Virus record (IMG/VR): IMGVR_UViG_3300037808_001962
Location: 1 to 64,000 of that record
DNA: 64,000 bases
Reading direction: 5' to 3' (one strand)
Source: a virus
The translations under genes and the position numbers were made by a program. Positions 54,571 through 62,813 of the stretch are shown one piece after another (position 1 is the first letter of the stretch; each line of letters opens with the position of its first letter). The notes beneath the pieces were generated by a model. That model did not search any database and had not been told where the DNA came from. It was given only the letters and a program-made list of their open reading frames with translations.

Positions 54571-56011
54571 AGTTTACCTCCCTTAGTGGTTCTATTTGAA
54601 ATTCTTCTTCTTTTTTATAGGTCCTTAATCGGGCCTTAGAATGCTTTAATAGCATACCGCCATCATTATCATAAAAGTCTATAATCCTAGCATTCTCTTT
54701 ATTTTCAGATTTCCTTAAAGCTCTTCCTACCCTTTGAATCGTTTGTTTATTAGACTTTCCCCCTCCCGCCATAATAATAACATCCATTGAGGGGATATTT
54801 ACCCCCTCATTAACAACGGTACTAATTAGTATCTTTATTGTTTTATTAGAAAAATCCTCTAAAATTTGTTTACGTTCATCAGAGGGAGTCTTTCCAGACA
54901 TAAAAACTGCTTCTTCTATTAAATCATTGAGAATATTACCGTGTTCTTCAACTCGAGTAACTACAATTAATACACTTTTGCCCTTCCGGGAAAATTGCTG
55001 GGCTAAACGAATAATCAGATTATTTCTATAATTATTCTTTAAAATATTTTCCTTATAGGCAATTGGCCAATCACTATAGCGCTGAAGGCAATCAACCTTA
55101 TACACTTCTATTACGGGACGGGTTAATAGCCCTCTTTTTATCAAATTACTACTACTTATATGATGTAAAACTCCTCCCGTAGCAGCAGTCAGTAATTCTC
55201 TCTCTAAGGACCCCTCGTCTCCCGGTGTAGCAGTAAAGCCTATCCTAAAATATGCATCAATTAATTGAGCTATTTGGAAGTAGGTATTTTGAACTTTATT
55301 TTTACCCGCTATATTGATATGATGAGCCTCATCAATTAATAAAGCCTGACAATATTTAGCAACCGTCCGAATAGCAGGGTCTTCACTCTTCAGTCGGGAC
55401 CATAGAGATTGAACAGTAGAAATAGTTACTGTCTGGGGATTAAATTGTTTATCCCCAATAATTCCCACATATTGTTCTCCTAAAAACTTAGTTAATTCTT
55501 CCTCAGTTTGTAACAGTAGATTAATAGTGGGTACAATTACAATAGTGGGTAATAATCCTAATTGCTCTATCAACTTAGCCATTACTATTGTTTTACCTGC
55601 CCCTGTAGCATGATGCACAATCCCCCTACCCCTGCTGATACAGAGCTCAAGAGCCTCATCTTGATAGTCACGTAGGGGAGGAACTAAACTCTCCTTAATT
55701 CGCTCTCTATCAATCGCCGGACGAACTCTTTTATCTTCAAAAGTTACATTATGTTTTAAAGCCTTAAGGTCTTTAAGAAAACCCCCCGTCCAGCCTGAGG
55801 GAAAACGCCCTTGATGATAATAAGAAATCCGATCTTTACATTTTCCTCTACGAGGGGGCCTAACACTCCAATCAGTGCCATAATACTCATATTCTTTAGT
55901 ACACCAGCCCTTTACAAGCCTTAAGTCTTCTTCAGACCCTATAGCTTGGGTATAACAATTATATATTTCTAAATGAATATTCATCATATATGGGGGTTGA
56001 AACCAGTTCAA
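54563..56011 (-). CDS. SF2 DEAH-type helicase (UvsW-like)
   Basis: 482 residues. Q-like LRDYQDEAL, motif I HATGAGKTIV, II LIDEAHH, III GFTATPG, IV-V SVLIVVTRV and STVVNEGVNIP, VI QRVGRALR. The N-terminal 110 residues resemble the small UvsW/RAD25-like substrate domain. It probably remodels recombination or replication forks. Overlaps the sigma gene by 53 bases. Confidence 0.88.
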   Translation of the reverse strand: MNWFQPPYMMNIHLEIYNCYTQAIGSEEDLRLVKGWCTKEYEYYGTDWSVRPPRRGKCKDRISYYHQGRFPSGWTGGFLKDLKALKHNVTFEDKRVRPAIDRERIKESLVPPLRDYQDEALELCISRGRGIVHHATGAGKTIVMAKLIEQLGLLPTIVIVPTINLLLQTEEELTKFLGEQYVGIIGDKQFNPQTVTISTVQSLWSRLKSEDPAIRTVAKYCQALLIDEAHHINIAGKNKVQNTYFQIAQLIDAYFRIGFTATPGDEGSLERELLTAATGGVLHHISSSNLIKRGLLTRPVIEVYKVDCLQRYSDWPIAYKENILKNNYRNNLIIRLAQQFSRKGKSVLIVVTRVEEHGNILNDLIEEAVFMSGKTPSDERKQILEDFSNKTIKILISTVVNEGVNIPSMDVIIMAGGGKSNKQTIQRVGRALRKSENKENARIIDFYDNDGGMLLKHSKARLRTYKKEEEFQIEPLREVNYV

Positions 56012-56609
56012 TCAATCTTTCTATTCTTTGAAAATACTGACTAATAGCCGGTTTTGAAATATTAAGCATTTTACTTATAGTATCTCGACTAATATCGGGA
56101 AAAGCTATCTTTAATTGAAAACACTTTAAAACTCTTAACTCTGTTTTTATTTTAACCTCAACTGCCGCTATTATTTGTTTATAAATTTCTTCTGACCAAG
56201 CATCGGCTATGGGCTGATAACTATCCTGGTGGACTAATTGAGAATAGATAATTTCTTCAATAGTTCTAGCATCCGGTTCCTCTCTAGTTGAGGAATCTAA
56301 ACTAATTTTAGTCCCTAACTTAGAGGAACGGGTTATTTGCCTCAGCTCTTTAATTAATAATTGAGTCATTCTAGTACGTATCCAAGAAAGTACTTTAGCC
56401 CCTCTCTCTTCTTGATAAGAATTTATAGCTTCTAATAGCCCTATTCTAGTAGCTTGAAGAAAATCATCAGTAGTTCTTGCCCCAGAAGGATCAAAGTACT
56501 TGTACGGATCTACCATATTAACTGTTAAAGTCCAAAGCTTATCAAAAACTAGTGAACTCTTAGTCTCTTTATATTCCTTAACCATGCTTAATGCTTCTTG
56601 ATTTGTCAT
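55959..56609 (-). CDS. Phage sigma-70-family factor
   Basis: 216 residues. FLQATRIGLLEAINSYQEER followed by VLSWIRTRMTQLLIKELRQ matches sigma region 2 (D-x-x-Q-x-G-x-x-G-L-x-x-A-x-x-x-F-D-x-x-R-G...). The C-terminus (ISRDTISKMLNISKPAISQY) is a helix-turn-helix like region 4. It probably redirects host RNA polymerase to middle or late phage promoters. It is the first gene after a strong host-type promoter, with AGAGG upstream of ATG. Confidence 0.75.
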   Translation of the reverse strand: MTNQEALSMVKEYKETKSSLVFDKLWTLTVNMVDPYKYFDPSGARTTDDFLQATRIGLLEAINSYQEERGAKVLSWIRTRMTQLLIKELRQITRSSKLGTKISLDSSTREEPDARTIEEIIYSQLVHQDSYQPIADAWSEEIYKQIIAAVEVKIKTELRVLKCFQLKIAFPDISRDTISKMLNISKPAISQYFQRIERLIELVSTPIYDEYSFRNI

Positions 56610-56624
56610 ATTGACCTCTTTTTG

Positions 56625-56695
56625 TTGATTAATGGTGTATTTGACAAATCAAATATAATATTATATTATAATATGATCAAAATACTTTTTTCAAC
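56625..56695 (-). promoter_or_regulatory. Host sigma-70-type promoter for the sigma factor gene
   Basis: On the minus strand upstream of ATG 56609: TTGAAA as -35, 18 bases, then TATAAT as a perfect -10. AT-rich palindromic sequence (AATATAATATTATATT) overlaps the -10 and a near palindrome around TTTGATTTGTCAAA lies just after; these may be operators. This is the only obvious sigma-70 promoter seen in the leftward block. Confidence 0.65.
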
Positions 56696-56700
56696 TTTTT

Positions 56701-57600
56701 TTAATCTCTTGTATTTAAAAAGTTAAACTCCCGATCAACAGGATGTAATTGGATATAATTAACCATATTCCTAATTAGTTTTGAATCAATTCCTGTAGCC
56801 GAAATAGTACTAGATTCATAAAGAATTTTATAGGCTAATTGAAAATCTTCTTCTATATTAGTAGAACGTAACTCAGTTACGGGATGTTCCCATTGGGCCT
56901 CGTTAGCTTTTTCCAACTTATGAATAAGTTTTTCCAAGAAGTTTCTACCCTCTCGCTCCCTTTTCTTTGGATAATACATGTGAGTAGCAAAATGGAAATA
57001 GGACCCCAGCTTTAGCCCTAACTGGTGGGCAACGTATTTTTGAATAAAAGTATGGTGAAAAATATCATAAGGTAAAAGGTTAATTATATCATTAGTTCGC
57101 ATATTAACAAAAAGGTTTAGTTTTTTATCTCTAACTAAAAAGTGGAGAGTAAGGGTACAAGGTCTACGAGGAAACTCATTTTGACCCCAAAGATACATGG
57201 GAGTCCAAACATTCATAATAGCCTCACGTGAGGTTTTTTGCCGCTTCAATTGCTTTACAATCTCGGGAATCTGCTCATTAAAAGCCTCCCCGTAGGCATA
57301 ACAGAAGGTTCCCCCCTCTTTTACTAATTTTCTTCTCCAGGCAGGCCTATATTGATAGGCCAAACCTGGATTTGCGTATTTTGCTGGGTTGTCAAATACT
57401 CCAGACATACGGTCAAACAATTCTTGAAAGCACCATTGCCAATTCTTCTTTTGAAATAGAAGCCCCCGGTTGGGATTTGTCAACTCTAATTGGACCCCCA
57501 TAAGGTCTCTAGTTTTACCCTCAAGGTGTCCCTTAGTTGAAACCCTTTTAATAAGCTCAATATACATTTCCGTTATATTATGTCCCTTAATATATTCCAT
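56701..57600 (-). CDS. Thymidylate-synthase-fold enzyme, candidate dCMP hydroxymethylase 2
   Basis: Start at ATG 57600 is preferred (AAGGGGA upstream); the frame opens at 57618. Numbered from 57618: FPRRPCTLTLHFLVRD has nucleophile Cys154, RTND 174-177 is 20 residues on, and Asp185 (LLPYDIFHH) replaces the discriminating Asn. NVWTP (136-140) and the C-terminal FHFATHMYY (H-x-Y) complete the fold. Predicted to act on dCMP. It lies between kdsB and the sigma gene. Confidence 0.75.
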   Translation of the reverse strand: MEYIKGHNITEMYIELIKRVSTKGHLEGKTRDLMGVQLELTNPNRGLLFQKKNWQWCFQELFDRMSGVFDNPAKYANPGLAYQYRPAWRRKLVKEGGTFCYAYGEAFNEQIPEIVKQLKRQKTSREAIMNVWTPMYLWGQNEFPRRPCTLTLHFLVRDKKLNLFVNMRTNDIINLLPYDIFHHTFIQKYVAHQLGLKLGSYFHFATHMYYPKKREREGRNFLEKLIHKLEKANEAQWEHPVTELRSTNIEEDFQLAYKILYESSTISATGIDSKLIRNMVNYIQLHPVDREFNFLNTRD

Positions 57601-58309
57601 CTTTCTGTCCCCTTTCAACCTCTATAAGGTCTTGAGTAGTATTAATACTAAAACTCTTACCATCAGTTTTAATCATTTTTATATTATAGCCATAGTATAA
57701 GGCCCTTAGTTGTTCTAGATTTTCTATTACTTCAAGAGGAGACCGGGGGAGAGCACAAAATTGACTAAGGCTTTTTGCGGTAAAACCATAAACCCCTAGA
57801 TGTTCCCAACAATGGTATTCTCCATGAGGGACAACTGACCGTGAAAAATATAAAGCCTTGTCATAATGGTTTAATACTACTTTTACCTTAGATGGGTCCT
57901 TTAATCCCTCAGGAGGTAAAGGCTGACAGGCACTTACTAATAGGGTCTCCTGGTCTAAGCCTTGAGGATGATGAGCTATATAGTCTATAATATTGGTAAT
58001 TAAGAGGGGATCAAGATTAAACTCATCCGCTTGTAAATTTATAATAGTCTCATCATCCGGTAACTTTAGTAACCTAGTAGCCTCTGCCACTCTTTCCGTC
58101 CCATTTCGATGATGGGGAGAAGTTAACAAACAATCTATTTCAAACTTTTTTGCTATTTCTTTAACCTCAATACTATCAGTAGCAATACATAATTCACCCA
58201 AGTGTTCTACTTGTTTTGCTACACCAATAACGAGAGGGAGCCCTCTTATCTCTATTAAGGCTTTACCCGGTAATCGGGTTGAATCTAATCTAGCGGGAAT
58301 GATAATCAT
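57587..58309 (-). CDS. kdsB: CMP-Kdo synthetase (3-deoxy-manno-octulosonate cytidylyltransferase)
   Basis: 240 residues. IIIPARLDSTRLPGKAL (nucleotide site), NGTERVAEA, the QADEF segment for the usual QGDEP, ALYFSRSVVPHG and HLGVYGFTAKSLSQF then PLEVIENLEQLRALYYGYNI match KdsB in order. It activates Kdo to CMP-Kdo. QADEF instead of QGDEP is a notable change near the active site. One-base overlap with dnaB. Related activation of other 2-keto acids cannot be excluded. Confidence 0.88.
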   Translation of the reverse strand: MIIIPARLDSTRLPGKALIEIRGLPLVIGVAKQVEHLGELCIATDSIEVKEIAKKFEIDCLLTSPHHRNGTERVAEATRLLKLPDDETIINLQADEFNLDPLLITNIIDYIAHHPQGLDQETLLVSACQPLPPEGLKDPSKVKVVLNHYDKALYFSRSVVPHGEYHCWEHLGVYGFTAKSLSQFCALPRSPLEVIENLEQLRALYYGYNIKMIKTDGKSFSINTTQDLIEVERGQKDGIY

Positions 58310-59640
58310 TAAAAATTACTCAAGTCTGAATCTTCGGAAGGACTAACTCCCAAAGTATCTTCATTAAAGTCCATTAAAACTGTTCCTAAAGGCCCGTTTG
58401 ATTGTTTAGCTACAATAACCTCCACCTCATCACTTAAAGAATCCGGAAAATAATATTTTTCTCGGTATAATAATAAAATTAGACGGGCTACTTCATCAAA
58501 AGAGCCTGAATCTTTAAGGTCACTCATGACAGGGTGCTTATCACTTCTTTTTTCTACTGACCTATTAATCTGGACTAAATTACATATATGACAATTAAAT
58601 TCTTCAGCAATTCTAGACATTTCCCCCAATTTAACTCCTACGGTTTGAGCCTTATTTGACGCCACATTTACATCAACTAGTTTATCGAACAGGTCAAAGA
58701 ATAAAACATCGATTTTAGTTTTTTGAGTTAATTGATATAGTAAAGACCTAACATCCGCTACTGATACCCCTCTTGAGGGAACAATGTGGTAATTGAGTTG
58801 ATTATCTATTTCATCATTAGCTTTTTTAATTAAATCAACCCTATAGTCCCCCTTTTTCCAAGACCTTGAGTTCATAATCTCTTGTAAAGGGATTTGGGTG
58901 ATTAAAGACTCAAGCCTATCTTGTTCAGTCATAAAACCTTGCTCTAGAGCAAAACTTAAAACCCCCTTACCCCCCCTTAGAAGCTGAAGAATTAAATTAG
59001 TCTTAAAACTGGATTTACCCATCCCTGGCCTACCTGCAATAATACTAATATCTCCAGGGTTTAGTCCACTAACAATTAAATCATCTAAAGGCTTCCATCC
59101 AAACTTAATATGGCTTTTAGTTTGGCGATCTAAATAGTCTTGTTTTCTTCTATCATAGAATTGCCCTTGACTTATCACCTCTAGGCGAGAAGAATAATAT
59201 GGGGTAGCTTTCCAAATCTCCTCCATAGTATATTTTAGAAAATCATCTTCGCCCATAATATCGTCAAAGCCCTTTTTCATAATACCATCAGCAGCTAAAA
59301 TAATCCTTCTTTTTACAACTTTATCCTGTAAAATATCTACATAAGTAGAAAACTCCGTATCACTAATACTTGACTCTACTAATTCAGTTAGTCTAAAAGC
59401 CCCGCCTATAGCCTCTAAAGTATTAGTGGACTTCAGTTCTTCAGTCAAGGTAATTAAACCAACATCTTTGCCAGCCTCAAATAATCTTTTAATTGATTCA
59501 AAGACTAAAGCATAGGGTTTTTTATGAAAATGATCACTAGTTAAATCGCTCATGCCTTTAGCTAAACATTTACGGCTAGTAATCATTAAGCCTAGAACAA
59601 TAGTTTCAGCCTCTATATTTTGGGGTAACCTATCTGCCAT
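58309..59640 (-). CDS. DnaB-type replicative helicase
   Basis: 443 residues. N-terminal interaction domain (LPQNIEAETIVLGLMI), then Walker A GRPGMGKSSFKTNL, Walker B DVLFFDLFD and QINRSVEKR, SGSFDEVA and IVAKQSNGPLG motifs of the RecA-like ring helicase. It unwinds the phage fork and interacts with the primase and the loader downstream in the sequence. Confidence 0.93.
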   Translation of the reverse strand: MADRLPQNIEAETIVLGLMITSRKCLAKGMSDLTSDHFHKKPYALVFESIKRLFEAGKDVGLITLTEELKSTNTLEAIGGAFRLTELVESSISDTEFSTYVDILQDKVVKRRIILAADGIMKKGFDDIMGEDDFLKYTMEEIWKATPYYSSRLEVISQGQFYDRRKQDYLDRQTKSHIKFGWKPLDDLIVSGLNPGDISIIAGRPGMGKSSFKTNLILQLLRGGKGVLSFALEQGFMTEQDRLESLITQIPLQEIMNSRSWKKGDYRVDLIKKANDEIDNQLNYHIVPSRGVSVADVRSLLYQLTQKTKIDVLFFDLFDKLVDVNVASNKAQTVGVKLGEMSRIAEEFNCHICNLVQINRSVEKRSDKHPVMSDLKDSGSFDEVARLILLLYREKYYFPDSLSDEVEVIVAKQSNGPLGTVLMDFNEDTLGVSPSEDSDLSNF

Positions 59641-60180
59641 CTATAGCTCCAAGAAAGTACATTCGTCAGCCACCCGAAAGAAATTAGAAGAACCTATATG
59701 GGTCTCTAACTCAGTAGCACCAGAAGAAGTGGTTACAAAAAAAGGCAGTTTTCTAGAATATCTTTCGTATAATAAAGTATATAGCTTAGTTTTTTGTAAT
59801 GTACTCCATAAAGCTAAGCCCATTTCTTGAAAAACCACTAGATCACTATTAACTAAATCCTCAAACATCTTTCCTTCAGCCATAGAACGTTCCGAAAAAT
59901 CCATTGTACCATAACGAACAAGATATGAAGGAATATCAACAATACTAACCCTATTTTTAAAGCGGTTAGCTTTATATAATTCCATAACAGTACGTCCCAT
60001 TGTTTTGGTAGCCAATTTTGGGTTACCTTGAAATACAATACCCCCCGTACCCGGAAAAGAATTAATATATTCCAAAAGAAAATCAATAATAGTCGGAGAA
60101 AGTTCCAAATCTTTGAAACTTGATTCATAATCCTTTTCATAAAGCCCCCACAATTTTAAATATTTTTGTTCCATAGTCAT
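59641..60180 (-). CDS. DnaC-like helicase loader with degenerate P-loop
   Basis: 179 residues. GIVFQGNPKLATKTMGRTVM sits where Walker A should be, but GxxGxGKT reads GNPKLATKT. DLVVFQEMGL is the Walker B, again altered (usual DD/DE). LYTLLYERYSRKLPFFVTTS matches the sensor I region of DnaC/DnaI loaders. It is likely a loader that has lost or changed ATP hydrolysis. One base before dnaB. Confidence 0.65.
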   Translation of the reverse strand: MTMEQKYLKLWGLYEKDYESSFKDLELSPTIIDFLLEYINSFPGTGGIVFQGNPKLATKTMGRTVMELYKANRFKNRVSIVDIPSYLVRYGTMDFSERSMAEGKMFEDLVNSDLVVFQEMGLALWSTLQKTKLYTLLYERYSRKLPFFVTTSSGATELETHIGSSNFFRVADECTFLEL

Positions 60181-60214
60181 TAAATATAGACAACCCCTTT
60201 CAAAAATTTATAGA

Positions 60215-60988
60215 TCATTTAATCTTTTTTATCTTTGTGTTAGTTTGCTTGGCCTGCCTAAACTTAGCTATAAATTGATGGAGATTATTTTCTATCTGCT
60301 TTAAAGAATTTAGCTTGTCTTGCCAAAACTCCTGGCCCTTAAAATAATCAACCGCCTCTTTCCATTCTTTAAGGGTATACTTATAAGTATTTAAAAGCCT
60401 TTTAGCTATAGCTAATTGTTTTAGTCGCCAATCTCTCGTCTTTGGTATACCATGTAGATGATACAAAGCATCCGATAAATAATTTACTAAATCTATAGAC
60501 TCTTGTTTAACCGCTGCACGGGTAATCGTCAAGAGTTTATTCTTTAAGGTTACAGTTAAAGCTCTCTGATTTTTATTTAATTCGTAAAAGCTCGAGCGTA
60601 TCTTATATTTATTACTCTTATTACTTATTTTTTTTATACTCCTGTAACTCTTATTACTATTATCTTTACTATTATCTTTATTAGTATTATATATAATATC
60701 AGCGAGTTTTTTCTGGAGAAAAGTTTTCATTAAGAACTTCTGCTTCTTTTCCCCGATTAGGTCAATTAAATCAAGATTACGTAGAGAGAGGAAGACGAGT
60801 TTTTTGTCGATCAGAGATTTTAGAGTAAAGACGAGCTTTTCACTCGAGAAACTCGTCAGTTTTTGTATTTTCTCGAAAGGGATCTCTTTTTCTTCACTGA
60901 TGTATCTCATAATCATTACATAGAGCATAAGCTCATTTTTAGTTATTTTAGTTAAAAAGGGTAGGACCTTGTCTGAGATTTGTATCAT
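60215..60988 (-). CDS. Putative replication initiator
   Basis: 257 residues. N-terminal winged-helix-like part (KITKNELMLYVMIMRYISEE), a Ser/Asn/Lys-rich linker (about 105-135) and a helical C-terminus (WKEAVDYFKGQEFWQDKLNS) like those of phage O/DnaD-like replication proteins. Being first in a set with loader and helicase supports an initiator role. The linker, as in lambda O, may encode or lie near origin repeats, but none was evident. Confidence 0.55.
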   Translation of the reverse strand: MIQISDKVLPFLTKITKNELMLYVMIMRYISEEKEIPFEKIQKLTSFSSEKLVFTLKSLIDKKLVFLSLRNLDLIDLIGEKKQKFLMKTFLQKKLADIIYNTNKDNSKDNSNKSYRSIKKISNKSNKYKIRSSFYELNKNQRALTVTLKNKLLTITRAAVKQESIDLVNYLSDALYHLHGIPKTRDWRLKQLAIAKRLLNTYKYTLKEWKEAVDYFKGQEFWQDKLNSLKQIENNLHQFIAKFRQAKQTNTKIKKIK

Positions 60989-61069
60989 GTCAATTTAATA
61001 TATATAGAAAAATATTCTTTTTTTATGGATCTTAAAATTATTTGTTTACCTTTACTAAATTTAATTATT
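60989..61069. promoter_or_regulatory. Divergent intergenic region
   Basis: Genes diverge here: the replication block leaves leftward and the early-type genes rightward, so promoters for both directions are expected. The sequence is very AT-rich (TTTAATATATATAG near 60996), which could hold -10 elements, but no -35 box is convincing. A frame continues rightward from 60980 through this stretch, so part of it may be coding. Confidence 0.35.
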
Positions 61070-61435
61070 ATGAAATACTTATCATTAGTTTTTTGCATCC
61101 TAATCAATCTTTTTAATCTAAGCTGTGAGAAGATAGTTTATGTTGAGATCCCCGTTGAGGAGTTTAGCCGAGTAACTCTTAGTGTATATAGATGGTCGGT
61201 AACCCATCGAGACGGTACTCCTTATATAGATGCTGAGGGGAAGGTTAGTAATAAAGGTCCTAATAATATTAGTAATATTAGAATTTTAGTTAGTTCTAAT
61301 TTTGGGGATACTCGAATGACTCGTTCTAGTCCTACTGCTTTATTTGTTGATGAGATAGGTAATTGGGCTATTTCTGGGGTTCCAGGGACCTATATACAGA
61401 GTAAAGCCGCTTTATACGATGAGAATTTTGATTAG
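61070..61435 (+). CDS. Putative exported lipoprotein
   Basis: From ATG 61070 the product has 121 residues with a signal-type N-terminus (KYLSLVFCILINLFNLSC); the Cys could be lipidated, though Asn at -3 is not a classic lipobox. Longer frames start at 60980 and 61025. The mature part (beta-rich, with EGKVSNKGPNNISNIRILVS) resembles small Ig-like domains. In phage such proteins (for example T5 Llp) block receptors and superinfection; function here is inferred. Confidence 0.55.
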   Translation: MKYLSLVFCILINLFNLSCEKIVYVEIPVEEFSRVTLSVYRWSVTHRDGTPYIDAEGKVSNKGPNNISNIRILVSSNFGDTRMTRSSPTALFVDEIGNWAISGVPGTYIQSKAALYDENFD

Positions 61436-61511
61436 TACCTGAACAAAATGAATCTTAGTTTTGTATATTCAATCAATTAATTAAACAAAATAATATTGAA
61501 AAGGAGAAAAT

Positions 61512-61835
61512 ATGGTGCTTGTTGACCAGATTGTTTGTAAAGGGGTGGAAAAGGTGGAGACTTTAGATATGGTAACGGAGGAACTTATTGTTTTTAATTT
61601 AGAACAAATTGAGGATGGGACTATTATTGATGGCAGGTTTTCTATTCCAAAATATATAAGTTTTTTAGACTCTAGTGCTCAGCCCCTTGATTGGGATTTT
61701 TTAGTTTCCAGGTCTTGCTTTAAGTGGAATAATCAGGAGTTTGAGATAAAGACTTGTTTAGATCCTGAAATTTCTGATCAGCTTGAGCTTATTGTTTCAC
61801 AATTACCCTTATTCCAGGATTTAGAGAAAAACTAA
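61512..61835 (+). CDS. Early-type protein of unknown function
   Basis: 107 residues, excellent Shine-Dalgarno (AAAAGGAG). Acidic, strand/helix mixture, with YISFLDSSAQPLDWDFLVSR. No family recognised. It opens the run of small rightward genes. Confidence 0.6.
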   Translation: MVLVDQIVCKGVEKVETLDMVTEELIVFNLEQIEDGTIIDGRFSIPKYISFLDSSAQPLDWDFLVSRSCFKWNNQEFEIKTCLDPEISDQLELIVSQLPLFQDLEKN

Positions 61836-62149
61836 TGAGTGAATTTGTAACTAAACAAATTTTAGAGCACTTAGATCTTATTTTACAAGATTTGGATGAA
61901 ACCGAGCAAAAAGACTTGAACCTTTCTCTAAGACTAAAGTTACTAAGGGCGGGCCTGGCTTTAACAGATTTAGGAATTGAAGAAGGGACCACTAGTAAAC
62001 AATTAGACCTCCTTTTGCCTGCTATTAATACCCTGGTGGAGGTATATAAGGGGCTTTTAATTATGGTCCCCGAGGCTGAGGCTCAAGCCTCAGAAAAAGC
62101 TTTAGCAGACTTATTAATGAGGGCTACTAAGATGACGGCTTTAGCCTAA
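61835..62149 (+). CDS. Helical protein of unknown function
   Basis: 104 residues, nearly all helical (LEHLDLILQDLDETEQKDLN), acidic; one-base overlap with the previous gene. Not recognised. Confidence 0.6.
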   Translation: MSEFVTKQILEHLDLILQDLDETEQKDLNLSLRLKLLRAGLALTDLGIEEGTTSKQLDLLLPAINTLVEVYKGLLIMVPEAEAQASEKALADLLMRATKMTALA

Positions 62150-62198
62150 GGAGAATATAGATAATGATTGAACACAAAAACAGACAAGGAGTATGATA

Positions 62199-62483
62199 AT
62201 GGTTGAAAAAGCTAAAATGAAAAAACAGGCGGAATCAATGATGGAAAGGCTAAATGCTAGCCCTACTATGAGGGTGACTGAGCATTTTGATGGGGAGGGT
62301 AAGTTAACGGCTAAGGATGTAGAGGTATATCCTCGTTCTTCTTCTTCGGTTGAGTTTTCTGTTGACTCAAAGGGGGTAGTAAAGCCCAAAGTAAAGGTAT
62401 ACCATGAGGACCCCCTACAGGCCTTTAATATGGCGGTTGATCTCATAGAAAAGGCCTTGAAGAAGGCCCTTGAGTTGTCTTAA
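62199..62483 (+). CDS. Small unknown protein
   Basis: Start chosen at ATG 62199 (7 bases after AAGGAG); ATG 62193 in the same frame is too close to the Shine-Dalgarno. 94 residues, helical ends with a strand-rich middle (VYPRSSSSVEFSVDSKGVV). Not recognised. Confidence 0.55.
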   Translation: MVEKAKMKKQAESMMERLNASPTMRVTEHFDGEGKLTAKDVEVYPRSSSSVEFSVDSKGVVKPKVKVYHEDPLQAFNMAVDLIEKALKKALELS

Positions 62484-62613
62484 GTTAAACTTAGGGGAAT
62501 TGATAGGTTAGATAAGGAAATGACTGCAAAGTGAAATTCTGTATTGATAAGGTTGGCGCCTAAAGAGCCTTCCCCTTTCCCCCTTTTTTATTAATTTAAA
62601 AGGAGACTAACAA

Positions 62614-62811
62614 GTGCCTACTATATTTGAAATAGAAAGGATAATTAGGATGGGAAAAACTGTGGGAAAAGCGGTTTGTCCTATTTGTTTTTACTTAGCT
62701 TGTCCTTGTTCAAAGGATGGCCCTAATGGGGAACTAAACCCCGACTATCAAGAGGGTTTATCTGATTGCCCCACTATTAATGTTGAAGACTTATTAGGGG
62801 AAGGAAATTAA
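62614..62811 (+). CDS. Small zinc-ribbon-like protein
   Basis: 65 residues from GTG 62614, AAAGGAG upstream. CPICFYLACPCS has four closely spaced Cys (Cx2Cx4CxC) able to bind zinc. It follows a 130-base gap (62484-62613) in which I see nothing convincing. Function unknown. Confidence 0.55.
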   Translation: MPTIFEIERIIRMGKTVGKAVCPICFYLACPCSKDGPNGELNPDYQEGLSDCPTINVEDLLGEGN

Positions 62812-62813
62812 GA

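Noticed and set aside
56641-56670. Plus-strand TTGACA with AT-rich -10-like sequence
   Set aside because: It would read into minus-strand genes as antisense; the minus-strand promoter in the same stretch fits gene order better.
62484-62613. GGCGCC-containing hairpin with a following pyrimidine-rich T-run as terminator
   Set aside because: The stem is only 3-4 base pairs outside the palindrome and pairing is poor.
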